From positions 889,069 to 953,068 of the forward strand of contig CANLZP010000001.1 of NCBI GenBank assembly GCA_947495695.1: DNA of 64,000 bases. Reading direction: 5' to 3'. The notes under the pieces were generated by a model. It searched no databases. It worked only from the letters and a program-made list of their open reading frames with translations, and was not told the DNA's origin. Position numbers and translations under genes: made by a program. Positions 47,294 to 55,138 of this stretch are shown here, in pieces. The first letter of the stretch is position 1, and every line of letters starts with the position of its first letter. This DNA comes from an uncultured Erythrobacter sp. GTDB taxonomy: Bacteria > Pseudomonadota > Alphaproteobacteria > Sphingomonadales > Sphingomonadaceae.

Positions 47294-48178
47294 ATGCCGG
47301 AACTGAAGCGTGCGCGCACAATCGAAGAATTCATCGCCAATGTCGGCAAAATGGCCGAGGCAGATTCAGGCGACTACGTGCCCTATGCTCCGCAAAGCGG
47401 CGATGTGTTTATCACCCCTTGGGCCAAATGCGGTACCACCTTCATGCAGCAAATGTTCCACCAATTGCGCACTGGTGGCGATATGGATTTCGATGACATC
47501 AGCCGAATGACGCCATGGGAAGATACTGCGCCAATGGTTGGCCTGGATATGACTCAGCCACAGCGCGCCGCGCCGCGCGGCTTCAAATCGCACCGCGAAT
47601 ATGAGCGTCTGCCATCGGACATGCGCTATATTGTCACGCTGCGCGATCCTAAGGAGACCTATGTCTCTTTCTATCGCTTCATGAACGGGTGGCACATCGA
47701 AGAAGGAGCAATTGGGCTTGACGAATTTCTGCCCTTGTGGATGGGAGGCGGTCCGGGAGGGTGCGATTACTTCACCCATTTGCTCAGCTGGTATGCGAGG
47801 CGGAACGAGGCCGACACATTGATCGCCAGCTATCGTTGGGCGGTCAAAAACAAGATCGCGATGATCCATCGCATGGCTGCCTTTATAGATGTGGAATTGA
47901 CCGATGATCTGCTGGCGTTGGTGGACGAACGCACATCGCGCGAATTCATGGTCGAGCACATGGACAAGTTTGATGATGGGATGGTCGCTCGAGCGCTGGA
48001 AGAGAAAGCAGGGGTCCCTGCTGACAGCGATTCTACCAAGGTTCAAGCTGTCGCCAGCGACGCCAAGCAAGTGCCTCCCGCCATTGCCGAACAGATTGAT
48101 GCGATGTGGGCCGAACGCGTGACGCCGGTTACAGGTCATGCAGACTTCGCCTCATTGGTGGCCGAAGTTGATGGATAA
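47294..48178 (+). CDS. PAPS-dependent sulfotransferase
   Basis: A 294-residue enzyme of the classical cytosolic sulfotransferase family. The 5'-phosphosulfate loop is ITPWAKCGTTFMQQM near residue 40, and the 3'-phosphate motif is RYIVTLRDPKETYVSFYRFMNGW near 112. A further Arg/Gly element GAGVP... is degenerate (the usual RKG is replaced by EEKAGVPAD). The acceptor might be a lipid, steroid-like or sugar hydroxyl. GAGGGG precedes the ATG; a TTG one codon earlier is possible. No PAPS synthesis genes adjoin. Confidence 0.86.
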   Translation: MPELKRARTIEEFIANVGKMAEADSGDYVPYAPQSGDVFITPWAKCGTTFMQQMFHQLRTGGDMDFDDISRMTPWEDTAPMVGLDMTQPQRAAPRGFKSHREYERLPSDMRYIVTLRDPKETYVSFYRFMNGWHIEEGAIGLDEFLPLWMGGGPGGCDYFTHLLSWYARRNEADTLIASYRWAVKNKIAMIHRMAAFIDVELTDDLLALVDERTSREFMVEHMDKFDDGMVARALEEKAGVPADSDSTKVQAVASDAKQVPPAIAEQIDAMWAERVTPVTGHADFASLVAEVDG

Positions 48179-48271
48179 GCGATTGACCGGTCTGCGTCCC
48201 TCTTTCCTAGGCGGATCAATCGGGCTAAGCGCGCCAGCAATGAAACGGCCATCATTCTCAGGAGACCAGCG

Positions 48272-49180
48272 ATGACCGCCAGCAAAGACGCTGCAACGCT
48301 TGCCAAGGCTGAAGTGCTGATTGAGGCTCTGCCATATTTCCAGCGCTATGCCGGACGCACTTTTGTGGTGAAATATGGCGGACATGCGATGGGTAACCCG
48401 CAGGCTGCCCGCGAATTTGCCGAAGATATCGTGTTGCTGCAGGCGGTCGGCATCAATCCGGTGGTGGTGCATGGAGGTGGTCCGCAAATCGGTGCCATGC
48501 TGAAGAAGCTGGGCGTTGAAAGCACATTTGTTGATGGCTTGAGGGTCACCGACAAGGCAACCGCCGAAGTGGCTGAAATGGTTTTGTCGGGCGCGATCAA
48601 CAAGGAACTGGTCGGCTGGATTACATCTGCCGGTGGCAAGGCGCTGGGTATCTCGGGCAAGGACGGTCGATTGGTAACCGCCAAAAAGGCTGAGCGGACC
48701 ACGCGCGATCCAGAAAGCAATATCGAAAAGGCGGTGGATCTGGGCTTTGTCGGGGAACCAACCAAGGTCGATACATCGGTGATCGATACCGCAGTTGCAT
48801 CGGGCATGATCCCGATCATCGCCCCGATTGCGGCGGGCGAAGATGGCCACACTTACAATATCAATGCCGACACTATGGCTGGAGCAATCGCCGCCGCATT
48901 GGGAGCCGCTCGGCTGTTCCTGCTGACCGATGTTGCAGGAGTATTGGACAAGCAGGGCGCTTTACTGACCGATCTTGATCCCGCCAAGATTGCTGAACTG
49001 AAGGCTGATGGGACAATTTCGGGCGGCATGATCCCCAAGCTGGAAACATGCGTTTCGGCGGTAGAGGCGGGATGCGAGGCGGCGGTCGTGCTGGATGGGC
49101 GCAATGCGCATGCCATGCTGCTGGAATTCTTCACCGCGCGCGGCGCTGGCACGCTGGTACGGGCCGAGCAGTCAGGCTAA
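48272..49180 (+). CDS. argB: Acetylglutamate kinase
   Basis: Second enzyme of arginine synthesis; phosphorylates N-acetylglutamate. The 302-residue product has [63 protein letters not shown] and [13 protein letters not shown]. The long N-terminus ([23 protein letters not shown]) is typical of arginine-sensitive ArgB hexamers that also bind PII, matching the presence of glnD in this window. AGGAG precedes the ATG. Confidence 0.96.
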   Translation: MTASKDAATLAKAEVLIEALPYFQRYAGRTFVVKYGGHAMGNPQAAREFAEDIVLLQAVGINPVVVHGGGPQIGAMLKKLGVESTFVDGLRVTDKATAEVAEMVLSGAINKELVGWITSAGGKALGISGKDGRLVTAKKAERTTRDPESNIEKAVDLGFVGEPTKVDTSVIDTAVASGMIPIIAPIAAGEDGHTYNINADTMAGAIAAALGAARLFLLTDVAGVLDKQGALLTDLDPAKIAELKADGTISGGMIPKLETCVSAVEAGCEAAVVLDGRNAHAMLLEFFTARGAGTLVRAEQSG

Positions 49181-49266
49181 GCGAACTCCGGACTAATAAC
49201 ACTGGTGCCATGCGTGTTGCTGAGATAATACGCCTTTAGGGACGCAAACAAACGGAAACAGGTTCA

Positions 49267-49545
49267 ATGGATGCACTCATCGGAATAATTTACATGATCG
49301 CTCAGACGTTGAGCATGATCGTCATTGTTTGGTTTGTGATCGGCCTTCTGTTCGCATTCAACGTGGTCAACCATTCCAACCGCTTTATGGTCGAGCTGTA
49401 CAATTCGATTGATCGATTGCTCAGCCCGCTGCTCAATCCCATCAGGAAAATCTTGCCAAACACGGGGTCGATAGATTTCTCCCCCCTGGTTCTGATCCTG
49501 GTGATCAACGCCATACTTATCATCCTACAGGACGTAGCCAACTAG
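49267..49545 (+). CDS. YggT-family membrane protein
   Basis: A 92-residue protein with two hydrophobic regions (about 2-28 and 66-90), each with the pattern of YggT repeats, and the signature [21 protein letters not shown] between. Members are linked to osmotic adaptation or to cell division neighbourhoods by context in other bacteria. Its stop shares a base with the folD start. Confidence 0.88.
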   Translation: MDALIGIIYMIAQTLSMIVIVWFVIGLLFAFNVVNHSNRFMVELYNSIDRLLSPLLNPIRKILPNTGSIDFSPLVLILVINAILIILQDVAN

Positions 49546-50441
49546 TGACTGCCATACGGATTGACGGAAAAGCCTTTGCCGCCCGTTTGCGAGAGCAAGT
49601 GGGTGAGCGCGCGCTGGAATTCACCAAGGGTTCGGGCCGCAAGGCGGGACTTGCCGTGGTACTGGTGGGGGAAGACCCGGCCAGCCAAGTGTATGTGCGC
49701 AGCAAAGGCAAGGCCACCCTCGCCGCCAATATGGCCAGCTTTGAGCACAAATTGCCCGACACCACCACACAGGCAGAGCTGGAAGCGCTAGTCGATCAGT
49801 TAAACAATGATCCCGCCGTGGACGGTATTTTGGTCCAGCTGCCGCTACCCGATCATCTGGATGAACAGGCTGTGGTTGACCGCATCAATCCTGCCAAGGA
49901 TGTTGACGGCCTGACCCCTGTCAGCACGGGACGATTGGCGCTGGGATTGAACGGGTTGGTGCCATGCACGCCTTTGGGCAGCTTGATGCTGCTCAAGGAT
50001 CAGCTGGGTGATCTGAGCGGTTTGAATGCGGTTGTGATCGGTCGCTCGATATTGGTTGGCAAGCCGATGGCTCAGCTGCTGCTTGATGCCAATGCCACCG
50101 TCACCATCGCCCACAGCCGAACCAAGGATCTGCCGGACGTCGTCCGGCGCGCCGATATTGTTGTGGCTGCGGTTGGCCGGGCCGAAATGGTCAAGGCCGA
50201 GTGGCTGAAGCCAGGTGCCACAGTGATCGATGTGGGCATAAACCGCCTGCCGCCCGAGCCAGGAGCGGACAAGGGACGATTGGTGGGCGATGTGGCCTAT
50301 GATGAAGCAAGTGAAGTGGCAGGGGCCATTACTCCTGTGCCAGGCGGAGTGGGGCCGATGACTATCGCCGTTCTGCTGCGCAACACATTGGTTGCAGCGT
50401 ATCGCAATGAGGGGCTCGAAATGACAGAGCTGACGCTTTGA
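49545..50441 (+). CDS. folD: Bifunctional methylenetetrahydrofolate dehydrogenase / cyclohydrolase
   Basis: Interconverts 5,10-methylene-, methenyl- and 10-formyl-tetrahydrofolate. The 298-residue product starts at GTG 49545. It has [16 protein letters not shown] with the catalytic Tyr and Lys, [30 protein letters not shown], the NADP-binding [17 protein letters not shown] and the C-terminal [19 protein letters not shown]. The tail extends slightly past the family end and overlaps the next gene by four bases (TTGA). Confidence 0.97.
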   Translation: MTAIRIDGKAFAARLREQVGERALEFTKGSGRKAGLAVVLVGEDPASQVYVRSKGKATLAANMASFEHKLPDTTTQAELEALVDQLNNDPAVDGILVQLPLPDHLDEQAVVDRINPAKDVDGLTPVSTGRLALGLNGLVPCTPLGSLMLLKDQLGDLSGLNAVVIGRSILVGKPMAQLLLDANATVTIAHSRTKDLPDVVRRADIVVAAVGRAEMVKAEWLKPGATVIDVGINRLPPEPGADKGRLVGDVAYDEASEVAGAITPVPGGVGPMTIAVLLRNTLVAAYRNEGLEMTELTL

Positions 50442-51214
50442 TCAAAGCAGCCCCATGGCTCTTGCTGACTACAGCTTGCCTGGTCGTTTCGGCCTGTGGT
50501 GGCGGGCAGCAACGTGGCAGTTTTTCTGACAGAGCGATCAATCGCGCACTGGCCAATGCACCAGGTGCAGCCCAACCCAGCAACGTTGTCAAAGCCGAAT
50601 TGGAATACGCCCGCGCTGCCCGGGAACGCAGCCTGTCATCAGCGGCTGCAGAATTTGCAGGTCCCGGAGCGGTTGTTCATGGGCCCGATGGCATCATAGA
50701 TGCGACTTCATATTTTGCCGCACGCGGCAATTCTTCAACGCCGGCACAATGGGATCCGCGCTCTGTCTGGATGAGCTGCAGCGGAGCATTGGCAGTAGCT
50801 CAGGGTCGTTACATCGACGGCCAAGGGCTGGTCGGCAATTACGTCACCGTGTGGGAGCAGCAAAGCGATCGCAGCTACAAATTTGTCTATCGGTTGAGCG
50901 GGCCGGACAATCCGCAGCCCTTGCCCAAAGCTGCTGAACCAGAACCGGGTCCAAACGATATTGTTGTGACCGCAATCGATGCTGTGGCTGGCTTGGTCGC
51001 GGATTGCCCGCGGGGCGGAACTCCGATGCCGATCGCTCCGGCGGTTGCGATCACCGATGACGCTTCACAAGGCGGCCGGATGTCGCGTGATGGCACGCTG
51101 CGCTGGCGCTGGGAGCATGCTGGCCCAGCCGAGCGGCGGATCATTGTCGAATGGCTGACATCGGGCAAATGGCAGACCGGAATGGATCAAACCCTTCCCG
51201 CGCCGCAAAAATAG
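50438..51214 (+). CDS. Lipoprotein of unknown function downstream of folD
   Basis: A 258-residue lipoprotein beginning at TTG 50438 within the folD stop. The signal ends in VSAC (Cys 20). Residues about 50-150 resemble the DUF4440/SnoaL-type cone fold ([29 protein letters not shown], then [19 protein letters not shown] and [11 protein letters not shown]). These domains bind small ligands or act as scaffolds. The C-terminal 90 residues contain DCPRGG and a WRWEHAG region with no domain that I know. It is co-transcribed with yggT-folD. Confidence 0.8.
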   Translation: MIKAAPWLLLTTACLVVSACGGGQQRGSFSDRAINRALANAPGAAQPSNVVKAELEYARAARERSLSSAAAEFAGPGAVVHGPDGIIDATSYFAARGNSSTPAQWDPRSVWMSCSGALAVAQGRYIDGQGLVGNYVTVWEQQSDRSYKFVYRLSGPDNPQPLPKAAEPEPGPNDIVVTAIDAVAGLVADCPRGGTPMPIAPAVAITDDASQGGRMSRDGTLRWRWEHAGPAERRIIVEWLTSGKWQTGMDQTLPAPQK

Positions 51215-51233
51215 TCCTAAAGGCGCGGGCGTT

Positions 51234-51854
51234 ATGACCGAGCTTTTCTTTTCAGCCTTTATCACATTGTTTGTGGTGATCGATCCGCCGGGTTGCGCGC
51301 CCATCTATGCCGGATTGACCAAGGGAGCGACGCAAGCACAGCGCACATCCATGGCCATACGCGCCAGCGTGATCGCTTCGACCATCCTGTTATTCTTTGC
51401 TTTGCTGGGCGAAGAATTGCTCGACGCCTTACATATAGATCTCGACAGTTTCCGGATTGCGGGCGGCTTGATGCTGTTTTTCATTGCGTTCGAGATGGTG
51501 TTCGAAAAGCGTCAACAACGCCGCGAGGAGCGCGCAGACAAGGTGACCGCGGACAAGGTGGAGGACGTGTCCGTTTTCCCCATGGCTATGCCGATGTTGG
51601 CCGGTCCGGGTGCGATTGCGGCGATCATGCTGTTGATGAACGAAGCCGACACACCCACCGACACGCTGGTTGTTTTGGGCGCCTTGGGAGCCGTTCTTCT
51701 GATAACCGCGCTGGCTCTGGTGGCGGCGGGCCCGATAATCAAACTTCTGGGTGACCGGGTCGAAGCGGTGATTACCCGCCTGCTGGGAGTGCTGTTGGCA
51801 GCATTGGCCGCGCAATATGTGATCGACGGGCTGAAAGGCAGCTTCGGGATCTAG
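51234..51854 (+). CDS. MarC-family membrane protein
   Basis: A 206-residue protein with six hydrophobic segments and the MarC signatures FVVIDPPGCAPIYAGLT in the first helix region, FRIAGGLMLFFIAFEMVF in the third, and FPMAMPMLAGPGAIAAIMLLM in the fourth. Despite older naming, MarC is not shown to confer multiple antibiotic resistance; the family's transport role is unclear. It ends with a 4-base overlap against the convergent MAPEG gene. Confidence 0.9.
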   Translation: MTELFFSAFITLFVVIDPPGCAPIYAGLTKGATQAQRTSMAIRASVIASTILLFFALLGEELLDALHIDLDSFRIAGGLMLFFIAFEMVFEKRQQRREERADKVTADKVEDVSVFPMAMPMLAGPGAIAAIMLLMNEADTPTDTLVVLGALGAVLLITALALVAAGPIIKLLGDRVEAVITRLLGVLLAALAAQYVIDGLKGSFGI

Positions 51855-52273
51855 GCTATTGCGGCGACAATCCCGCCGGCCGCGCCAAGTGCTGTTAGCA
51901 AGGTTCCAAATGCGCCCAGCGCACGCATTGCACCAAATACTTTGCGGCCACCGGTCAGATCTTCACCATGCGAACCGGCTAAGGACGAAAAGGCCAGCGC
52001 ATGCAGTACACGCGCCACGGCAAAACCTATACAAACCACTGCGACATATGTCGTTTGGCCGACCAAAAGCTCGAGCAAAGTGATGACAGCCAGAAACAGT
52101 CCGGAATTTTCGGCGAGGTTGCCATGACGCCGGACGCGGCGCTCCATATCCTTGTCGTCGCCCAATCCAATCGCGGGGCCTTTGATCCGGCGAGAGCCGA
52201 CCATCATCATCAGCGCGACCTGTAGGACAATCAGAAACGCACCGAGGGCTGCTGCATAGATTGGCATTGTCAT
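51851..52273 (-). CDS. MAPEG-family membrane protein
   Basis: A 140-residue protein with four hydrophobic helices and the MAPEG hallmark RRVRRHGNLAENSGLFLAVI, followed by ARVLHALAFSS and a late hydrophobic segment. Members include glutathione-dependent transferases and isomerases of lipids and xenobiotics. The ATG at 52273 directly follows the TetR stop (TAATG), with AGGAGA upstream, so both genes form an operon. Confidence 0.88.
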   Translation of the reverse strand: MTMPIYAAALGAFLIVLQVALMMMVGSRRIKGPAIGLGDDKDMERRVRRHGNLAENSGLFLAVITLLELLVGQTTYVAVVCIGFAVARVLHALAFSSLAGSHGEDLTGGRKVFGAMRALGAFGTLLTALGAAGGIVAAIA

Positions 52274-52920
52274 TATTCTTCTCCTGAAGGGCTGGTCAGC
52301 CTTTTATTGCTTCCGATTAGGGTGAGTGATGCGTTGGCGGCATCCAGAAACGGTTCGGGATGCGCGGCAAGACGGGTGCTGACAAAGGCTCCGTGGAGGA
52401 TCTGCAGCAGGGTGCGCGACAGCGCCTCCGCGCTCCACCCGGTCACCTTGCCGGAATCAATTGCATCCAGAGCGATCTCTAAAAAGCGCGCCTGTATGGC
52501 GTCGAATATCGCCGCGGATTCGGTTCGCACGCCGGGCATTTCACGGCCCAGCTCCAACGCCAAACCGGCAATCGGGCAGCCAAATAGATCGCCCTCTTCC
52601 CGATGCAGAGTGGCTAGCTTGGCGTGCATGCAGCGATAGACCGCTGCCAATCGGTCCTCGGCTCCCGAATATTGCTCGAAGATCGGGTCGAACACGCCAG
52701 ACTGTACCTGACTGCCATTCAGCCTCGCCACTTCTAGCGCGAGCGAGGCCTTGTCCGGAAAATACCGGTAGATTGTCGCCTTGTTGACCCGCGTTTTGTC
52801 GGCCAGCTCGTCCATTGCCACCGCATGATAGCTGCGACGCCAGAAAAGAAAGGCCGCCGTCTCCAGGATTCGTGTCCGGGTCGCGGCGGCCTTAGAAGTG
52901 TAAGTCGGAGATGACGACAT
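52273..52920 (-). CDS. TetR/AcrR-family regulator
   Basis: A 215-residue regulator. The N-terminal DNA-binding part is ILETAAFLFWRRSYHAVAMD and ELADKTRVNKATIYRYFPDK. The C-terminal part binds an unknown ligand and contains LFGCPIAGLALELGREMPGV, as in TetR_C_11-type members. The start is ATG 52920; an in-frame TTG two codons earlier is possible. A 14-base palindrome covers the start region and there is no ribosome site, so the mRNA may be leaderless. The downstream MAPEG gene is its likely target. Confidence 0.9.
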   Translation of the reverse strand: MSSSPTYTSKAAATRTRILETAAFLFWRRSYHAVAMDELADKTRVNKATIYRYFPDKASLALEVARLNGSQVQSGVFDPIFEQYSGAEDRLAAVYRCMHAKLATLHREEGDLFGCPIAGLALELGREMPGVRTESAAIFDAIQARFLEIALDAIDSGKVTGWSAEALSRTLLQILHGAFVSTRLAAHPEPFLDAANASLTLIGSNKRLTSPSGEE

Positions 52921-52933
52921 AACCAACTGGTTA
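52920..52933. promoter_or_regulatory. Palindrome over the TetR gene start, probable operator
   Basis: A palindrome TAACCA-AC-TGGTTA lies over the first base of the regulator ATG and the 13 bases before it, with a further GTTAGT copy of the half-site on its outer side. TetR-family regulators often bind such ~14-20 base sites in front of their own gene. No Shine-Dalgarno site is left between it and the ATG. Confidence 0.6.
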
Positions 52934-53026
52934 GTTAGTATTGCCGCTATACGGAAGCGCTAAGGTGCGACGCGCTGTCGCATTGCGCCAGCGCCGGATG
53001 GCGTTGCACCCAGCCACTGCCGATTG

Positions 53027-53635
53027 TTACTGCAGGGTGACCCGGTCATCATCACCATTGCGGCGGCCATAGAACTGCATCAGCTGGATCAGCAATTCGC
53101 ATCGTTCAGACAAGCTGTTGGCCTCCAGCAGGGCTTGCTTTGAAGCAGGGTCAAACGGCGCGATCTGGGCCACGCCGTTGATCAGCGAGAGATCATCCAG
53201 CCGCTCAACCGAATCCCAATCCACATTGTACCCTTGCCCATCAGAAAAACGGCGCGCCTCATATTCAAAACCTGCCCGTTCAACACTGCTGAGCACCGCG
53301 CTGTCGTCGTCTTCCAATAGTTCAGCTTCAACCTGACGGAAGGCCGTGGTCACATCCAGCTCGCGGATAATGCGGAAGCGACTCTCGCCTTCCAGCACAA
53401 CATTATAGCGGCCATCGTCCATCGCCTCTACATCGCCGATCCGGCCCACACATCCCACTTGGAACAGCGGCGCGCCATCCACCGGGCGCTGCGGCTGGAT
53501 CATCGCAATCTTGCGGTCCCGCACCAAGGCATCGCCCACCAGAGCGCGATAGCGCGGCTCAAAAATATGCAGCGGCAATTGCAGGCCGGGAAACAGCACA
53601 GCGCCGGGCAAAGGGAAGATGGACAGGCGGTTCAT
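53027..53635 (-). CDS. LON substrate-binding (N-terminal) domain protein
   Basis: A 202-residue protein from ATG 53635 with only the LON N-domain: LSIFPLPGAVLFPGLQLPLHIFEPRYRALV, then VGRIGDVEAMDDGRYNVVLEGESRFRI. There is no AAA+ or protease part, so it is not a protease. Stand-alone versions are common in alphaproteobacteria and their role is not known; binding of unfolded protein is a guess from Lon. It starts 2 bases after the thioredoxin-like gene, so the pair is an operon. Confidence 0.92.
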   Translation of the reverse strand: MNRLSIFPLPGAVLFPGLQLPLHIFEPRYRALVGDALVRDRKIAMIQPQRPVDGAPLFQVGCVGRIGDVEAMDDGRYNVVLEGESRFRIIRELDVTTAFRQVEAELLEDDDSAVLSSVERAGFEYEARRFSDGQGYNVDWDSVERLDDLSLINGVAQIAPFDPASKQALLEANSLSERCELLIQLMQFYGRRNGDDDRVTLQ

Positions 53636-53637
53636 GC

Positions 53638-54582
53638 TCAGCTGAACAGGATCTTTGACAGGCGGCGGCGGGTGGCGACCACCCACTCGTCTTCCAAACC
53701 AACAGCCTCGAAAATCTGCAGCAGCTTTGCCCGTGCCGCTCCCTCGTTCCAAGTGCGATCGGCGGTGACCATCGCCAACAAAATGTCAGCGGCTTCATCG
53801 CGCGCGCCTGCGGCAAAGGCGGCCTCTGCAAATGCCAAATTTGCATCCATATCGTCGGGATTGTCTTGGGCGGCTTTGCGTAAGGCAGACAGCTCACCAT
53901 CGTCCACTTGTGTTCCAGCCAATTCCAGCGCGGATTTGGCGGCGACAATGGCCGGGTCATCAGCCAAGCCAGCCAATTCGGGACTGTTCGCCACCGCGTC
54001 CAGCAATTGTTGCGCATCCTCGACCTGGCCCAATTGCACCTGAGCTCGCACCAGTCCGGCAATCGCTGCAACATTGGTATCGTTGAAGCTGAGGACTTGG
54101 CTGAACACGCCTGCGGCCCGCTCTGCATCGCCGTCTTTCAGCGATTGTTCGCCCATTGCGATGAACTGAGCGATTTCCTCTTCCGAGGGGCCTTGTGGTT
54201 CGCCATCACCAGCGCCGGCCTCAACCGGAACTTGCGACAAAATCTGGTCGAGCATCTGCTTCAATTGCGATTCGGTCCGGGCCTGGGTCAGCTCGGCCAC
54301 TGGCTGGCCCTGGAAGATGGCATAGACGGTGGGGATCGATTTGACTTGAAACTGGGAGGCGATGAATTTCTCTTCATCGACATTGACCTTGGCCAGGATC
54401 ACGCCCTTGTCGGCATAGTCCGCAGCAACTTTTTCCAATACCGGGGTCAGCGCCTTGCAGGGGCCGCACCATTCGGCCCAAAAATCTAGGATCACCAATT
54501 TCTTCATTGATGGCTCGACTACGGTCGAACGGAACCGTTCAACTGCTTTTTGTTCGTCCATGTTCAGACCCATGCTGGCCAC
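53638..54582 (-). CDS. Thioredoxin domain / TPR co-chaperone (CnoX/YbbN-like)
   Basis: A 314-residue protein. I chose the GTG at 54582 since it lies 8 bases after CAGGAG; a longer frame to ATG 54654 exists but lacks a ribosome site. The thioredoxin fold is at residues about 10-115 with active site WCGPC (39-42). After a Gly/Glu linker come helical repeats of the TPR_19/20 type (about 140-310). E. coli CnoX has SXXC in place of CGPC; the present form keeps both cysteines and should be redox active. Likely role: protecting proteins from oxidative aggregation. Confidence 0.9.
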   Translation of the reverse strand: MASMGLNMDEQKAVERFRSTVVEPSMKKLVILDFWAEWCGPCKALTPVLEKVAADYADKGVILAKVNVDEEKFIASQFQVKSIPTVYAIFQGQPVAELTQARTESQLKQMLDQILSQVPVEAGAGDGEPQGPSEEEIAQFIAMGEQSLKDGDAERAAGVFSQVLSFNDTNVAAIAGLVRAQVQLGQVEDAQQLLDAVANSPELAGLADDPAIVAAKSALELAGTQVDDGELSALRKAAQDNPDDMDANLAFAEAAFAAGARDEAADILLAMVTADRTWNEGAARAKLLQIFEAVGLEDEWVVATRRRLSKILFS

Positions 54583-54828
54583 TGTTACCACTCCTGATGT
54601 GTGCGTCTTGCCCGCGCCTTTGGCTGGCGCGAATGCGTATTGATTGTGTGCCATGCCATGTGGGGCTTGTGGCGGCAATGTGAAGGGCTGGCGGCGCGGC
54701 AAATATTGGTCCGGCGGCCCGTATAGGCGATTGGGTGATTTTCCGCTTGCGGGGTTGGTCGACCGCTGCTAATTGCCCGCCTCCCCAGCAGAGCGATGGC
54801 ATTTGCCGAATCTGCTGAGCGCCAGTGA

Positions 54829-54903
54829 GCGGGCGTAGCTCAGGGGTAGAGCACAACCTTGCCAAGGTTGGGGTCGGGCGTTCGAATCGCCTCGCCCGCT
54901 CCA
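54829..54903 (+). tRNA. tRNA-Gly(GCC)
   Basis: A 75-base tRNA including an encoded CCA. The acceptor stem is GCGGGCG paired with CGCCCGC and discriminator T. The D arm is GCTC...GAGC, the anticodon arm CAACC-TTGCCAA-GGTTG with anticodon GCC, and the T arm contains the standard GTTCGAAT. All four arms are complete, so it reads glycine codons GGC and GGT. Confidence 0.97.
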
Positions 54904-55096
54904 TTATTTTCACCATGTTTGACACAGTTACACCCATTTTGGGTGCCGCATTTGCGCGTGTTGGGCACCGGCTAAATAGCGCTGGTGTCGAAGGTGCCCT
55001 TGCTGATGGTGGCCAAGTTTAAGCCGTTCGTCGAATTGTATCGGCACAATTTCAGTTTTTGCTTGCGTGGGCAGCGCGTATCGCTAGGGAAATGAT

Positions 55097-55108
55097 ACGT
55101 TATTACAT
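55097..55108. promoter_or_regulatory. Zur-box-like site before the ZnuD-like receptor
   Basis: On the minus strand the sequence reads ATGTAATAACGT, which differs at two positions from a Zur-type palindrome ATGTTATAACAT. It lies 31-42 bases before the receptor ATG, in an AT-rich promoter-like region. The receptor's own class (zinc uptake) supports the reading; the match by itself is modest. Confidence 0.4.
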
Positions 55109-55138
55109 TATACAGCATGCAAGAAAGTTCAGATCACC

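Noticed and set aside
51851..51854. Four-base overlap of the convergent MarC and MAPEG stops as an antisense control device
   Set aside because: Short overlaps of convergent stops are common in compact genomes and there is no other sign of antisense control here.
54583..54654. N-terminal extension of the thioredoxin-like gene to ATG 54654
   Set aside because: The GTG at 54582 has CAGGAG 8 bases upstream and gives the usual family N-terminus; the extension has no ribosome site.
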